From Streptomyces sp. NBC_00878 (GTDB lineage: Bacteria > Actinomycetota > Actinomycetes > Streptomycetales > Streptomycetaceae), in the NCBI RefSeq assembly GCF_026341515.1, contig NZ_JAPEOK010000001.1, positions 7,998,001 to 8,062,000 on the forward strand: DNA of 64,000 nucleotides, given 5' to 3'. The notes beneath the pieces are model-generated. The model ran no database searches. It was given only the letters and a program-made list of their open reading frames with translations, and was not told where the DNA came from. Of this stretch, positions 54,069-63,205 are shown one piece after another (within the stretch, counting starts at the first letter, position 1; every line of letters starts with the position of its first letter). The position numbers and the translations under genes are program-made.

Positions 54069-54080
54069 TCACTTGTTTCC
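54028..54080. repeat. 14-base tandem repeats reaching into the TetR gene's stop codon
   Basis: CACTTGTGCCCGAT occurs at 54028-54041 and 54042-54055, then CACTTGTGCCTGAT at 54056-54069, then a partial CACTTGTTTCC. The TetR stop codon (54069-54071) lies in the last junction, so the gene end is itself a diverged unit. Confidence 0.88.
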
Positions 54081-54710
54081 GAGCCGGTCCCCGCCGACCC
54101 TTCCCTGGAGCAGCCGGGACAGCGCCGCGTGAACGTCGTCCAGGGAGCGCTCCGACTGGAACGCCTGCCAGTCCAGGGCCGCCACCAGCACCATGCCGAC
54201 CAGCGCCGACGCCGTGAGCGGGGTGTCGATCTCGTCGCTCAGCTCGCCGTTCGCGATCCCGGCGCGCAGGACGTCCTCGACGACCGCGACGGCCTCCTGA
54301 CGGACCACCATCAGGGTGGACTGCCAGGCCCGGTTGGTGCGCCACAGCTCCGCCACGTACAGCTGCGTGAAGGCCGGGTAGCGGTCGATGAAGACGAGGC
54401 CCGCCCGGATCATCGCGTCCAGCGCGTCGACCTTGCTGCCGCCCTCCCGGTCGGTCCTCTCCGCCGCCTCCCGCAGGGAGGCGGTGAGGAGTCCCACTCC
54501 GTGCCGGAGCAGCTCTTCGAAGAGGACGGATTTGCTCGCGAAGTTGTAGTAGACCGTGCCCTTGGCCACTCCGGCACGGTCGGCGATCTCGTCCACCGTC
54601 GTGGCCGAGAAGCCCTGTTCCGCGATGAGCGTCACCGCCGCCTCGTAGAGCTTCTGCCGGGTCGCCTGTCTCCGGCCGCCACCGCTGTCCACCGTCCTGC
54701 TGCTTTCCAT
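54069..54710 (-). CDS. TetR-family transcriptional regulator
   Basis: 213 residues. The N-terminal DNA-binding domain is RQKLYEAAVTLIAEQGFSATTV plus DEIADRAGVAKGTVYYNFAS KSVL, the standard TetR helix-turn-helix. The C-terminal ligand domain is helical (RAGLVFIDRYPAFTQLYVAE, NGELSDEIDTPLTASALVG). It starts 12 bases after the YhgE gene ends and is the third gene of the ABC-like ATPase/YhgE/TetR operon. The palindrome upstream of the operon (57644-57669) is its likely operator, implying self-regulation. Confidence 0.93.
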   Translation of the reverse strand: MESSRTVDSGGGRRQATRQKLYEAAVTLIAEQGFSATTVDEIADRAGVAKGTVYYNFASKSVLFEELLRHGVGLLTASLREAAERTDREGGSKVDALDAMIRAGLVFIDRYPAFTQLYVAELWRTNRAWQSTLMVVRQEAVAVVEDVLRAGIANGELSDEIDTPLTASALVGMVLVAALDWQAFQSERSLDDVHAALSRLLQGRVGGDRLGNK

Positions 54711-54721
54711 GGCCCCGATTG

Positions 54722-56818
54722 TCACAGGCTCAGCTCCGGGTGCAGTCGGTCGAGGGTCCAAACCTGCCGCTGCCGGGCGGACACCGCGGTGAGCGCGAGG
54801 GCGCCCGCCGTGAAGGCGGCGAGGACGGCGCACGCCTGCCAGACAGGCCCCAGGCCGCCGCCCGTGATGAGCCTCCTGAGGGCGTCGACGACGTAACTCA
54901 TCGGCATGAAGGGGTGGATCGCGTTGAAGAAACCCGGGCTGGTCTGCACGGGGTACGTACCGCCCGCCGACGTCAGCTGCAGCATCAGGAAGGCGAGGAC
55001 GAGGATCCGGCCGGCCGCTCCGAAGCGTGCGTTCAGCCACTGCACGATCGCCGCGAAGCAGGCCGTCACCAGGAACAGGAAACCCACCGTCCCGGCCGCC
55101 CGCGCCATCTCCAGACCGATTCCCCAGTGCAGTACGGACATCAGCGCGACCGTCTGGAGTGCCCCCAGAGCGGCCACCGGAAGCCAGCCCGCCACCGCGA
55201 TGCGCCAGGCGGAGGAGCCCGCCGCGAGCGCGCGCCGGTTGAGCGGCGGGATCAGCATGTAGGCCACCATCGCGCCCACCCACAGGGAGAGCGGGATGAA
55301 GTACGGCGCGAAACCGGTGCCGTAGTTGGGCGCCTTGTGCAGGTCCTTCGAGGCGAGCTGTACGGGGTCGGCCATGACCTCCGTGCGCCGGTCGCGGTCT
55401 TTCTTGTCGTAGTCGGGGATCTGCCCCGCGCCGTCGTGCAGTCCGCCGGCGAGCTGTCCCGAGCCGTCGACGAGCTTGTACATGCCCCCTTCGAGGTCGC
55501 CCGCGCCCGCCCTGAGGTCGCCGACACCGGTGTCCAGGTCGGCCGCGCCGGACTTGGCCGTGCCGAGCCCCGTGTGCAGCGTCGTCGCCCCCTTGGCGAC
55601 CTTTCCGGCCCCCTTGTTGAGCTCGTTGATCCTGGACACGGTCGTGGCGAGGTCCTCGGAGAGGTGCGGCGAGCGGTCGGCCAGCGCCTGGGCCTGCTTC
55701 TCCAGGGCGGCCAGGTGCCGGTCGAGCGTGTCCAGGTCGCCGTCCTGGCCGGCCACCAGCGTGCTGACGTCGTCGGCGGCCTTCGCCACGTCGGCGGCGG
55801 CCGCCTTCGCCTTCTTGAGTTCCGGGCAGGCCGCGTCGGGCAACGGCAGGCTCACACAGCGCGCCTTGTAGACGCCGTTCAGCGTGTCGGACGCCGTGTG
55901 GGCGCTCTTGGCGGCGGTCGGGGCCGCCTTCACCAGCGTGTCCAGGTTGCGGCGGATGGCCGAGGCGGAGTCCGCGACGAGCTGGGCCGTGTCGCCGATC
56001 TCCTTCTCGTTGCCCTTCAGGAAGGGCCCCACCTTGTCCGCGACGCCGTTGACCTTGTCCGCGAGCGCCTGCGTCCCCTCCGAGACCTGCCGCGAACCGT
56101 CCTCCAGGTCGCCCGCGCCCCGGTCGAGCTTCCTCAGCCCGGCGGAGAGCCTGCCGCTGCCCGCCTCCGCGTCCTTCAGGCCGTCCGCGAGGTCCTTCGA
56201 GCCCTTCTTGGCCTTCCCGATGCCGCCCGTGAGCGTGTCGGCCCCCTCGGCGGCCTTCTCGGTCTTTCCGTGGAGGTCGGAGAACGAGACGAAGATCTTG
56301 TCCAGGAACGACCGCGACGCCTTGGTCGAGGCGGCCGACCGCACCTCCGCGAAGACCGTCCGCGAGATCTGCCCGACGACATAGTTGTTCGCGTCGTTCG
56401 TACGCACCTGGAGAGCGCCCGTCTCCGGAGAGTCGCCCGAACTGGAGGCGATCTGCTCGCTGAAGTCGGACGGCATGGTCAGCGACAGGTAGTACCTGCC
56501 GTTCTCGACCCCGTCGCGTGCCTCGGCGGCGCTCACCTCGTGCCACTCGAAGGTCTTGCTCTCGCGCAGCCCCTTGGTGATCTCGTCGCCCATCACGATC
56601 TTCTTGACGGCCTTCTTGCCGGCCGTGGTAGCCCCCTCGTCGTCGTTCACGAGCGCCACGGGGATACGGTCGAGACGGCCGTACGGGTCCCAGAACGACC
56701 ACAAGTAGAGGGCGCCGTACAGCAGGGGCAGCAGCAGGAGCGCGACCAGGGCCGCGCGCGGGAGCCTTCCCCTGCCGAAGCGCCTGAGTTCAAGCGCGGC
56801 CAGCTTCGGCGAGCGCAT
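54722..56818 (-). CDS. YhgE/Pip-family membrane protein (ABC-2-like permease)
   Basis: 698 residues. A first helix follows the basic N-terminus (LPRAALVALLLLPLLYGALY, WSFWDPYGRLDRIPVALVND). A large extracellular coiled-coil domain of about 350 residues carries many heptad-like repeats (ADGLKDAEAGSGRLSAGLRK, LDRGAGDLEDGSRQVSEGTQ). The C-terminal about 230 residues hold five or six helices of the ABC-2 permease type. Homologues are phage-infection proteins or type VII-related exporters. It overlaps the upstream ATPase gene by 29 bases, so both are translated together. Confidence 0.92.
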   Translation of the reverse strand: MRSPKLAALELRRFGRGRLPRAALVALLLLPLLYGALYLWSFWDPYGRLDRIPVALVNDDEGATTAGKKAVKKIVMGDEITKGLRESKTFEWHEVSAAEARDGVENGRYYLSLTMPSDFSEQIASSSGDSPETGALQVRTNDANNYVVGQISRTVFAEVRSAASTKASRSFLDKIFVSFSDLHGKTEKAAEGADTLTGGIGKAKKGSKDLADGLKDAEAGSGRLSAGLRKLDRGAGDLEDGSRQVSEGTQALADKVNGVADKVGPFLKGNEKEIGDTAQLVADSASAIRRNLDTLVKAAPTAAKSAHTASDTLNGVYKARCVSLPLPDAACPELKKAKAAAADVAKAADDVSTLVAGQDGDLDTLDRHLAALEKQAQALADRSPHLSEDLATTVSRINELNKGAGKVAKGATTLHTGLGTAKSGAADLDTGVGDLRAGAGDLEGGMYKLVDGSGQLAGGLHDGAGQIPDYDKKDRDRRTEVMADPVQLASKDLHKAPNYGTGFAPYFIPLSLWVGAMVAYMLIPPLNRRALAAGSSAWRIAVAGWLPVAALGALQTVALMSVLHWGIGLEMARAAGTVGFLFLVTACFAAIVQWLNARFGAAGRILVLAFLMLQLTSAGGTYPVQTSPGFFNAIHPFMPMSYVVDALRRLITGGGLGPVWQACAVLAAFTAGALALTAVSARQRQVWTLDRLHPELSL

Positions 56819-57605
56819 CCGCCGCCTCCTTGTCCTCGTGGTCGTGCCGGTCCTGCCGGTCCTTCTGGAGGTTCTGGACGTTCTGGGCTTCTCGTTCGGC
56901 CGGTCCGTCGGTGGGCCTCGTGGACACCACGACCGCGTCCTCGGGGGCCTCGCTGCACACCGCCACGACCGTGGTCCCGGTCTCGGTCAGGGAGCGCAAC
57001 AGCGCCCAGACCTCGGCCCGTTCCGCCTCCGAGAGCTTCAGGTCGGTGTCGTCGATGCCCAGCAGCCGGGGGCGGCCGATCAGGGCGAGCGCGACGGAGA
57101 GACGCAGCGCTTCTACGCGTTCCAGGTCGCGCACCGCGGTCCGGGAACCCTTGGGCAGGGCCTCCCGGTCGAGCCCGGCGGCGGCCAGTGCGCCGTCGAC
57201 GCGCAGTCGCGCCTCCGTCACCCGCTCCGCGCGGGGCCGTAGCAGCCCGCGCACGGAGCCGCCGAACCGCCGCTGGAGCAGGGCCCGTTCCCGCAGGTGC
57301 TCGGCGACGGACAGGGCGGGCTCCAGGTCGGTGACACCGGGCACGTGGGCCAGTGCGCTGAACCGGCGGACGGCCGCCATCCGCTTCGGCAACTCCGACT
57401 GACCGATCCGCGCGTACCCCTCAGTGGGCTTCATCCGCCCGGTGAGCGCGAGCAGCAGACACGTACGACCCGAGCCCGACGGACCCGCGATCGCGATCAG
57501 CGAGCCGGGCTCCGCGTCGACGCCGATTCCGCGGAACGCCCAACCGCGGGGCCCCTTGAGCCCCAAGTCCTCGGCCCTTACGCCGAGTCCGTGCGGACCG
57601 TCCAC
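56790..57605 (-). CDS. ABC-type ATPase-like protein with degenerate motifs
   Basis: 271 residues. IAIAGPSGSGRTCLLLALTG is a Walker A motif in which the usual Lys is Arg. No LSGGQ signature is visible; RDLERVEALRLSVALALIGR stands in its place. RLLGIDDTDLKLSEAERAEV is the Walker B region with Asp where the catalytic Glu is expected. The C-terminal 25 residues are charged and low complexity. Starting at GTG 57605, with GGGGGAAG upstream, it is the first gene of the operon with the YhgE permease and TetR regulator. It may regulate or anchor the permease rather than hydrolyse ATP. Confidence 0.82.
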   Translation of the reverse strand: MDGPHGLGVRAEDLGLKGPRGWAFRGIGVDAEPGSLIAIAGPSGSGRTCLLLALTGRMKPTEGYARIGQSELPKRMAAVRRFSALAHVPGVTDLEPALSVAEHLRERALLQRRFGGSVRGLLRPRAERVTEARLRVDGALAAAGLDREALPKGSRTAVRDLERVEALRLSVALALIGRPRLLGIDDTDLKLSEAERAEVWALLRSLTETGTTVVAVCSEAPEDAVVVSTRPTDGPAEREAQNVQNLQKDRQDRHDHEDKEAADALAEAGRA

Positions 57606-57643
57606 AACTTCCCCCGTCCTCCGAGTCCTTGAGCCGACCGGAC

Positions 57644-57669
57644 TTTTGAACTGACTGGTCAGTGCAAAA
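57644..57669. promoter_or_regulatory. Candidate TetR operator of the ATPase/YhgE/TetR operon
   Basis: 26-base palindrome with a perfect core ACTGACTGGTCAGT and outer arms TTTTG / CAAAA; 11 of 13 base pairs match. It sits 39 bases upstream of the first gene's start, on the promoter. Typical for TetR autoregulation. Confidence 0.8.
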
Positions 57670-57797
57670 GCTATCTCGAACCTGCGATCGAAGCAAAGGC
57701 CCAGGTCAGAACGGATTGTCAGTGGCATACCTCACGATGGGCACATACGGCACCTCCCGTCGGGATGTGCCGTCACACAGACGACAGGAGGTTCGTC

Positions 57798-58373
57798 ATG
57801 GCCACCTACCACGCAGCCGCCGCCCGTCGGCGACACGCCACCGGCCCTGCCCCCTCACTGACCGGCCCGGCGAGCGACGTGCACCCCGTGCTCCGCCGGG
57901 CCACGGCCCCGCCCGCCGCCCTCGACCTGCTCGCCCAGGCCCGCGCCGGACTCGACGAGGCCGCTCTGCACGAAGCGCCGAACGATCGGTATGCGACCGC
58001 CCACCTCGCCGCCCTGCGCACCGCCGCCGCGGTACTCGCCGCCCGAGGACGGCCGGAGACCAGCGCGAGGCGCCGGGCCAAGATCCGGAGTGCCTGGGAA
58101 GTGCTCCCCGAGATAGCGCCCGAACTCGCCGAGTGGAGCGCGCTGTTCGCCGCCGGTGCCAGCCGTCGCGCCCGTGCGGAGGCCGGCATCCAAGGTGCGG
58201 CCAGCACCCGCGACGCCGACGACCTCCTGCGCGACGTGGCGATGTTCCTCCGCCTCGTCGAGCGCATGCTGGTGCTCCAGCCCGTCCTGCCGCAGCCACG
58301 GCAGGAAAGCGAGCAGAGGGCGCCGGACACGCAGGACGTGCGGGACGTGCCGGATGTACCGGACGCGGGATGA
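57798..58373 (+). CDS. SAV_6107-type HEPN domain protein
   Basis: 191 residues, mostly helical: LDLLAQARAGLDEAALHEAP, YATAHLAALRTAAAVLAARG, IAPELAEWSALFAAGASRRA and DDLLRDVAMFLRLVERMLVL. The pattern is that of the actinobacterial HEPN family named after SAV_6107. The Rx4-6H motif of ribonuclease HEPN proteins is not evident, so nuclease activity is doubtful. The N-terminus is Ala/Arg/His-rich. ATG 57798 has a strong AGGAGG seven bases upstream. It is divergent from the YhgE operon and near its operator, but there is no evidence for shared control. Function unknown. Confidence 0.82.
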   Translation: MATYHAAAARRRHATGPAPSLTGPASDVHPVLRRATAPPAALDLLAQARAGLDEAALHEAPNDRYATAHLAALRTAAAVLAARGRPETSARRRAKIRSAWEVLPEIAPELAEWSALFAAGASRRARAEAGIQGAASTRDADDLLRDVAMFLRLVERMLVLQPVLPQPRQESEQRAPDTQDVRDVPDVPDAG

Positions 58374-58878
58374 GCGGTGCCTTGGTCCTCTCCGGCCGGC
58401 CGTGTTGCCCGCGGTCGCCGGAGACGGCCTGCGGGGCCTGTGGCGGCTTGCAGAGGCCTGGGGGCGACGTGACGGCGTGCCCGCCGCTGCGGGTCGGGCG
58501 GGCGGGGGCGTCAGGGACGGCCCGGGCCGTCCCTGGGGCTCGCGTCCAGTGCGGCTCTCGTCCGGCATCGCTGTCGTCCGGCATGGCGGTTGTCCAAGAT
58601 GACTGTCCGCCGTGGAGGCGATGCAGCCGATGCGGGCAATGCCGGCGGTGCGATCGGTGGGGTCGGTGCCGGGCAAGTCCGCAAGTCCGCCGGTTGGCCC
58701 GGCAGCGCGGGGCCGAGGGCGGGACCGCGTCCGGCGCGCGAGACGGAGGGCCGGTGACGGGGCGGGAGGCAATAGGGTTGGGGACGCCTGCATCTCCCCG
58801 GCGCCGGACAGGGCGGGGGAGGTATCCCCATCCCACCGCCGTACGCAAGGGCGGCGCCGTGCCGAGGAGTCAACTGCC
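58374..58878. other. 505-base gap with a 24-base perfect palindrome
   Basis: No gene supported. A perfect loop-less palindrome occupies 58512-58535 (CAGGGACGGCCC and its complement). Around 58555-58600 CGTCCGGCAT is repeated. Upstream in-frame codons of the methyltransferase run back through this region but show no conserved sequence. Confidence 0.6.
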
Positions 58879-59706
58879 GTGTCGGACCCGATGCGCCCGC
58901 CCGTCTCCCACCACCGCCCTCAACCGACGTCGCTGCGCTCCGACCCCTCTCGCCCCCGCGCTTCTCTCCGTACCGCCGTGGTCTGGGACGTCCTCAAGGA
59001 CGCCCTCGACCGACGGGTCAAGGCCACGGGCCGGGAGTCGCTGGACGTCCTCGACACAGGAGGCGGCAGCGGCAACTTCGCGGTGCCCGTCGCCCGCCTC
59101 GGCCACCGCGTCACCGTCGTGGACCCCAGCCCGAACGCGCTGTTCGCGTTGGAGCGCCGGGCCGCCGAGGCCGGTGTCGCCGACCGCGTCCAGGGCGTCC
59201 AGGGCGACGCCCACGGCCTCTTCGACGTCGTCGAGCGCGGCGGCTACGACGTGGTCCTCTGCCACGGCGTACTCGAATACGTGGACGACCCGGCCGAGGG
59301 GATCCGCAACGTGGTCGGGGCGCTGCGCCCCGAGGGCGTGCTCAGCCTGCTCGCCGCCGGGATCGGCGGCGCGGTGCTCGCCCGCGCCCTCGCCGGCCAC
59401 TTCACGGAGGCCCGCCAGGCCCTCAGTGACCCGGACGGCCGCTGGGGCGAGGGTGATCCCGTACCCCGGCGCTTCACAGCCGACCAACTCACCGATCTCG
59501 TCGAGCGCGCGGGCCTCGGTGTCGGTGCCGTGCACGGCGTACGGGTCTTCGCGGACCTGGTCCCCGGCGTCCTCGTGGACACCGAGCCGGGGGCCCTGGA
59601 CGCCCTGCTCAAGCTGGAGGCCGCGGCTGCCGAACTCGCCGCCTTCCACTCCGTGGCGACGCAGCTCCATGTGCTCGGTGAGACGCGGGAGCCCACCGAG
59701 GCTTGA
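58879..59706 (+). CDS. Class I SAM-dependent methyltransferase
   Basis: 275 residues. The Rossmann motifs are clear: LDVLDTGGGSGNFAVPVARL (motif I), HRVTVVDPSPNALFALERRA (motif II), GVQGDAHGLFDVVERGG, YDVVLCHGVLEYVDDPAEG (motif IV) and ALRPEGVLSLLAAGIGG. Several members of this family modify quinones, lipids or tRNA; the substrate cannot be assigned. GTG 58879 has GAGGAG 9 bases before; an extension to 58612 is not supported. A disordered Pro/Ser-rich N-terminus of about 30 residues precedes the core. Confidence 0.88.
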   Translation: MSDPMRPPVSHHRPQPTSLRSDPSRPRASLRTAVVWDVLKDALDRRVKATGRESLDVLDTGGGSGNFAVPVARLGHRVTVVDPSPNALFALERRAAEAGVADRVQGVQGDAHGLFDVVERGGYDVVLCHGVLEYVDDPAEGIRNVVGALRPEGVLSLLAAGIGGAVLARALAGHFTEARQALSDPDGRWGEGDPVPRRFTADQLTDLVERAGLGVGAVHGVRVFADLVPGVLVDTEPGALDALLKLEAAAAELAAFHSVATQLHVLGETREPTEA

Positions 59707-59995
59707 GCCGTCTCCCGTGAGGGAGCTGTGAAGGCGCGCCGCTGATCAGGGGCGCGACGGCAGATGGAGTACGCCACAGGCCACCCGATCGGGCTCGCGG
59801 AGCCGTATGATCGAGGGAGACCGTTCGGCATGACGGGCCGCTTGCTGGGGAATCTACGCCTCAGCGGATCGGAGCGCCATGGCGGGTTCCGGTTGGCGAA
59901 TTGGCGCAGAGGGGCGGGTTTCACGGGGGCGATTCCCTGCCTATCCTGAAGGGGACCCCCGGTCGCCCCGGCGACTGCACGATGAGGAGGACGCC

Positions 59996-60400
59996 GTGCC
60001 GCTCTCGGAGCACGAGCAGCGAATGCTCGAGCAGATGGAGCGAGCGCTGTACGCCGAAGATCCCAAGTTCGCGACAGCGCTTGAGGGAAGCGGGCTGCGT
60101 ACGTATACCCGGCGACGGGTCTACCAGGCGGTCGCGGGCTTCCTGGTGGGTATCGCGCTCCTCATGGCCGGAATGGTCGCAGTACAGATCTGGTTGAGCG
60201 TGGTGGGTTTTCTCGTCATGCTGGGCTGTGCGGTGCTCGCCGTCACCGGTTGGCGCAAGGCCCCCAAGCCGGGCGAACAGCCCGCCGCGGGTGCGCCAGG
60301 TGCTCCGCAGACCCGCCATCAGGGTCGGCAGCGGCGCTCCATGATGGATCGCATCGAACAGCGCTGGCAGAAGCGCCGTGACGAACAAGGCGGCCAATAG
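59996..60400 (+). CDS. DUF3040 membrane protein
   Basis: 134 residues. PLSEHEQRMLEQMERALYAE (with DPKFA following) is the DUF3040 signature at the extreme N-terminus. Two transmembrane helices follow (VAGFLVGIALLMAGMVAVQI and WLSVVGFLVMLGCAVLAVTG), then a basic, Gln-rich C-terminal tail (RRSMMDRIEQRWQKRRDEQG). GTG 59996 with GGAGG upstream is the clear start. The family is found throughout actinobacteria next to cell division genes; function unknown. Confidence 0.92.
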   Translation: MPLSEHEQRMLEQMERALYAEDPKFATALEGSGLRTYTRRRVYQAVAGFLVGIALLMAGMVAVQIWLSVVGFLVMLGCAVLAVTGWRKAPKPGEQPAAGAPGAPQTRHQGRQRRSMMDRIEQRWQKRRDEQGGQ

Positions 60401-60784
60401 CCTCCGGGCCCGGCCGACAAACGTACGCACGTAAGGGGTGACCACCACGAGGTGGCCGCCCCTTCAGCGTGCCCGGCCGCGTCTTCGCCCTGATCCGCCG
60501 GAGAGGCTCCAGGACTGACTCAGGGCCCGGACTCCGCTCACTGGGCCAGGGCTCGGGCTCCAGTCCCTCAGCCCCTCAGTCACTCAGTCACTCAGTCACT
60601 GAGCCAGGAACCCGGCCCTCGCCCCGCTCGCCGAGCCTGGAACGGAAGCCGCACAGGGAAGCCGGAAGCAGCGAAGCCGGAAGCCGGGAAGCCGGAAGCC
60701 GGGAAGCCAGAAGGGGGCGCCCACCCGACCCGGGCAGGCGTCCCCTTCCTGCTTCCTACCTCCGGCTTCCCGAGCCGGGCGGCC
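60401..60784. other. Convergent gap with hairpin and slipped-repeat tract
   Basis: A hairpin AAGGGGTGACCACC/GGTGGCCGCCCCTT lies at about 60433-60464, probably ending the DUF3040 transcript. From about 60580 to 60605 ACTCAGTC is repeated, and from 60655 to 60713 GGAAGCCGG units recur. Part of the latter can pair with CTTCCTACCTCCGGCTTCCC at 60752-60771, giving a long hairpin before the convergent transglutaminase stop. No gene. Confidence 0.6.
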
Positions 60785-63205
60785 TCAGCCGCTGCTCTGC
60801 CCGGACGGGCGTCCCGACGGTCCCGACGGGCGGCGCAGGGCCGCCGTCAAGCGGGCCGTGGCCCGGGACTTCAGCGCGATCCAGCCGTCGGACATCGCCC
60901 ACGCCACCCGTACGGCCGAGCGCGGTGCGAAGAGCGCGCGCAGGCGCGTGCCGCGGTTGACCGTGGCGTGCAGGCCAGCGGTCATGCGGCGTACGTCATC
61001 GGCGAAACCCGCGGTCGGCCGCGGACGTGGCGCGTACAGGACCTGCTCCACCGCGTCGGCGATCCGGTGGACCGAGGCCGCGGCCTCCGGATCGAGGTGC
61101 CCGATGCGGACGATCCGTGCAGCCGCCTTGCGGGGCGTCTGGGAGTCGTCCGGCGCGATACCGAAGTCCCACGCCGTATCGGTCACCTCGTGCCAGGCCG
61201 CCAGGGTGGCTGCCGCGGCGTCCTCCTCGGTGCGCCCGTGCGAGCCGAGCCGCACGGACCTGGCCCGCATCCGCCACAGCATCGGCAGCAGCGGCACCGC
61301 GAGCACAGCGAGTCCGGCCAGGGCGAACCCGAGGATCATGAACCACGGCGGTCCGTCGTCCGTCGCTCCGAACGCGGCCTGCGGAGACTCGCTGCCGCAG
61401 GGCTGCTCCAGCTTCTTCTCGGCCGCCGTGCAGCTCTCGCTGGTCGACGGCTCGGTGGACGGCGCCGCGGACGAGGAGCGCGAGGGGAGGTCCGGGTCGG
61501 GGACCGTGGCGCCCGGCGTGTCCGTGCGGGTGTACTCCGGAACCGAGCCCCGGTTCGGGGTCGGCTCGAAGCGGGTCCAGCCCACGCCCTCGAAGTACAG
61601 CTCGGGCCAGGCGTGCGCGTCCCGCAGCCCCACCGAGTTCGTACCGTCGGCCTGCGGCGAGCCCGGTGTGAAGCCCACCGCGACGCGGGCGGGGATGCCC
61701 AGCGTGCGGGCCATCGAGGCCATCGCGAAGGAGAAGTGGACGCAGAAGCCCTCCTTGTCCCTCAGGAACCGCGCTATCGCCTGGGACCCGCTGCCGACCT
61801 GCACCTCCGTGTCGTAGGTGAAGCCGCCCTCCAGCGCGAACCAGTCCTGGAGTTTCACCGCGCGCTCGTAGTTGTTGGCCGCGCCGTCCGTGACCTCGCG
61901 TGCCGTCTTCGACACCACCGGAGGCAGCGACCCGGGCACCTTGGTGAACTCGCGCTTCAACGCCGCGGGCGCCTCCGGCGCGTTGGCCAGCTGCTCCGCG
62001 GTCGGCTGCACGATCAGGCTCTTGACCGTGTACTCAATGCCGCGCGTGGTCTGCCCGTGGTCGCCGACGAGCGTGCGGCCGATGGGCTCGTAGCGCCACT
62101 TGCCGCCGAGCCCCACCGCACTGGCGGGGTAGGGCATGGGCAGCCAGTCCTGCGCGTACCAGTCCGCCGCGGAGATCCTCGTCTGGATCTCGGTGCGCTG
62201 GACGTCGTCACCGAGGCCCGGCGGCGTCGGGAACGACCCCGGAACGTCCTGGACATGGCGCTTGGCCGGCTTCCACGCCGTGCCGTCGAACTCGTCGAGC
62301 GAGACGATCCGCAGGTAGAGGTCCTGCGTGTCCTCGGAGTTGGTGCGGTACGACATGACCTGGCGGTCCTCGTCCACGTTCAGACTGTCGCGGAGCGAGA
62401 CCAGCGGGTTCACCGCGGAGATCGTGCCGCCACTGCCGGAGCCCGTGCCGACGCCGGCCCCGGTGCCGTCCAACAGCCCGCCGTCGAGCGCGGGCAGGGC
62501 GAGCGGCACCACCAGGGCGATACCGAGCGCGACGGCGCCGATGCGCCGCCCCGTGCGGATCGGCGCGACCGCGCCCGGCGAGGAATCCACGCCCGGAGTC
62601 CGCGGGCCGCCGCCGAAGACCCGGCCCCACTGCGAGAGCCGGTCACGTCCCTCGGCCAGCAGCAGCACCAGATAGCCGACCGCCGCCAGCAGGAACCACA
62701 GCCAGCCGGCGCCACCGCCCTCCGAGAGGCCCGCGGCGACCGAGTACAGCGCGAGCAGCGGCAGTCCGGCCGGGGCCGCGCTGCGGAACGTCACCGCGAG
62801 CGCGTCCACCGCGAGCCCGATCAGCACGACTCCGCCGACCAGCATCAGCCGGATACCGGGCGACAGCGGCGCCGGGATCGAGTACCGCCCGACGTCGTCA
62901 CCGCCGGCCTGCAGCAGCTCCCCGAAGTGCCGGAACGCCTCCGGACCCGGCACGAGCCCGAAAATGGCCTGCTCGCGGGCGAAGAACAGCGTCAGCAGCG
63001 TCAGGGTCACGAGCGCCTGTACGGCGACCGTCACCGCCCGTGCCAGCGGCACCCGCCGGGTCGCCGCGCCCACCCCGGTCTGCACCGCGAGCAGGAACGC
63101 CGCCTGAAGGACCCAGGTCGCCGGACTGACCAGCGGCAGCAGCGCGGTGGCCGACATCAGGGTCGCCGCCGCGGCGCACAGCGCGAGTCGCGCGCGCCCG
63201 CTCAT
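60785..63205 (-). CDS. Transglutaminase-like (TgpA-type) membrane protein
   Basis: 806 residues. The N-terminal part has about six hydrophobic helices (residues 8-250). An extracytoplasmic domain follows, with the transglutaminase core: nucleophile Cys488 in KEGFCVHFSFAMASMARTLG, then the His and Asp region LRDAHAWPELYFEGVGWTRF. A further helix near residue 625 and a cytoplasmic C-terminal domain (ASVHRIADAVEQVLYAPRPR) complete the TgpA (DUF3488/DUF4129) architecture. The ATG overlaps the DUF58 gene's stop (ATGA). In other bacteria this pair occurs with a MoxR ATPase, expected beyond the window. Substrate unknown. Confidence 0.92.
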   Translation of the reverse strand: MSGRARLALCAAAATLMSATALLPLVSPATWVLQAAFLLAVQTGVGAATRRVPLARAVTVAVQALVTLTLLTLFFAREQAIFGLVPGPEAFRHFGELLQAGGDDVGRYSIPAPLSPGIRLMLVGGVVLIGLAVDALAVTFRSAAPAGLPLLALYSVAAGLSEGGGAGWLWFLLAAVGYLVLLLAEGRDRLSQWGRVFGGGPRTPGVDSSPGAVAPIRTGRRIGAVALGIALVVPLALPALDGGLLDGTGAGVGTGSGSGGTISAVNPLVSLRDSLNVDEDRQVMSYRTNSEDTQDLYLRIVSLDEFDGTAWKPAKRHVQDVPGSFPTPPGLGDDVQRTEIQTRISAADWYAQDWLPMPYPASAVGLGGKWRYEPIGRTLVGDHGQTTRGIEYTVKSLIVQPTAEQLANAPEAPAALKREFTKVPGSLPPVVSKTAREVTDGAANNYERAVKLQDWFALEGGFTYDTEVQVGSGSQAIARFLRDKEGFCVHFSFAMASMARTLGIPARVAVGFTPGSPQADGTNSVGLRDAHAWPELYFEGVGWTRFEPTPNRGSVPEYTRTDTPGATVPDPDLPSRSSSAAPSTEPSTSESCTAAEKKLEQPCGSESPQAAFGATDDGPPWFMILGFALAGLAVLAVPLLPMLWRMRARSVRLGSHGRTEEDAAAATLAAWHEVTDTAWDFGIAPDDSQTPRKAAARIVRIGHLDPEAAASVHRIADAVEQVLYAPRPRPTAGFADDVRRMTAGLHATVNRGTRLRALFAPRSAVRVAWAMSDGWIALKSRATARLTAALRRPSGPSGRPSGQSSG

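Noticed and set aside
54725..56700. Long open frame covering both the TetR and YhgE regions in one reading (877 codons)
   Set aside because: Only its C-terminal 213 codons make sense (the TetR protein); the rest is a shadow of the YhgE gene in another frame.
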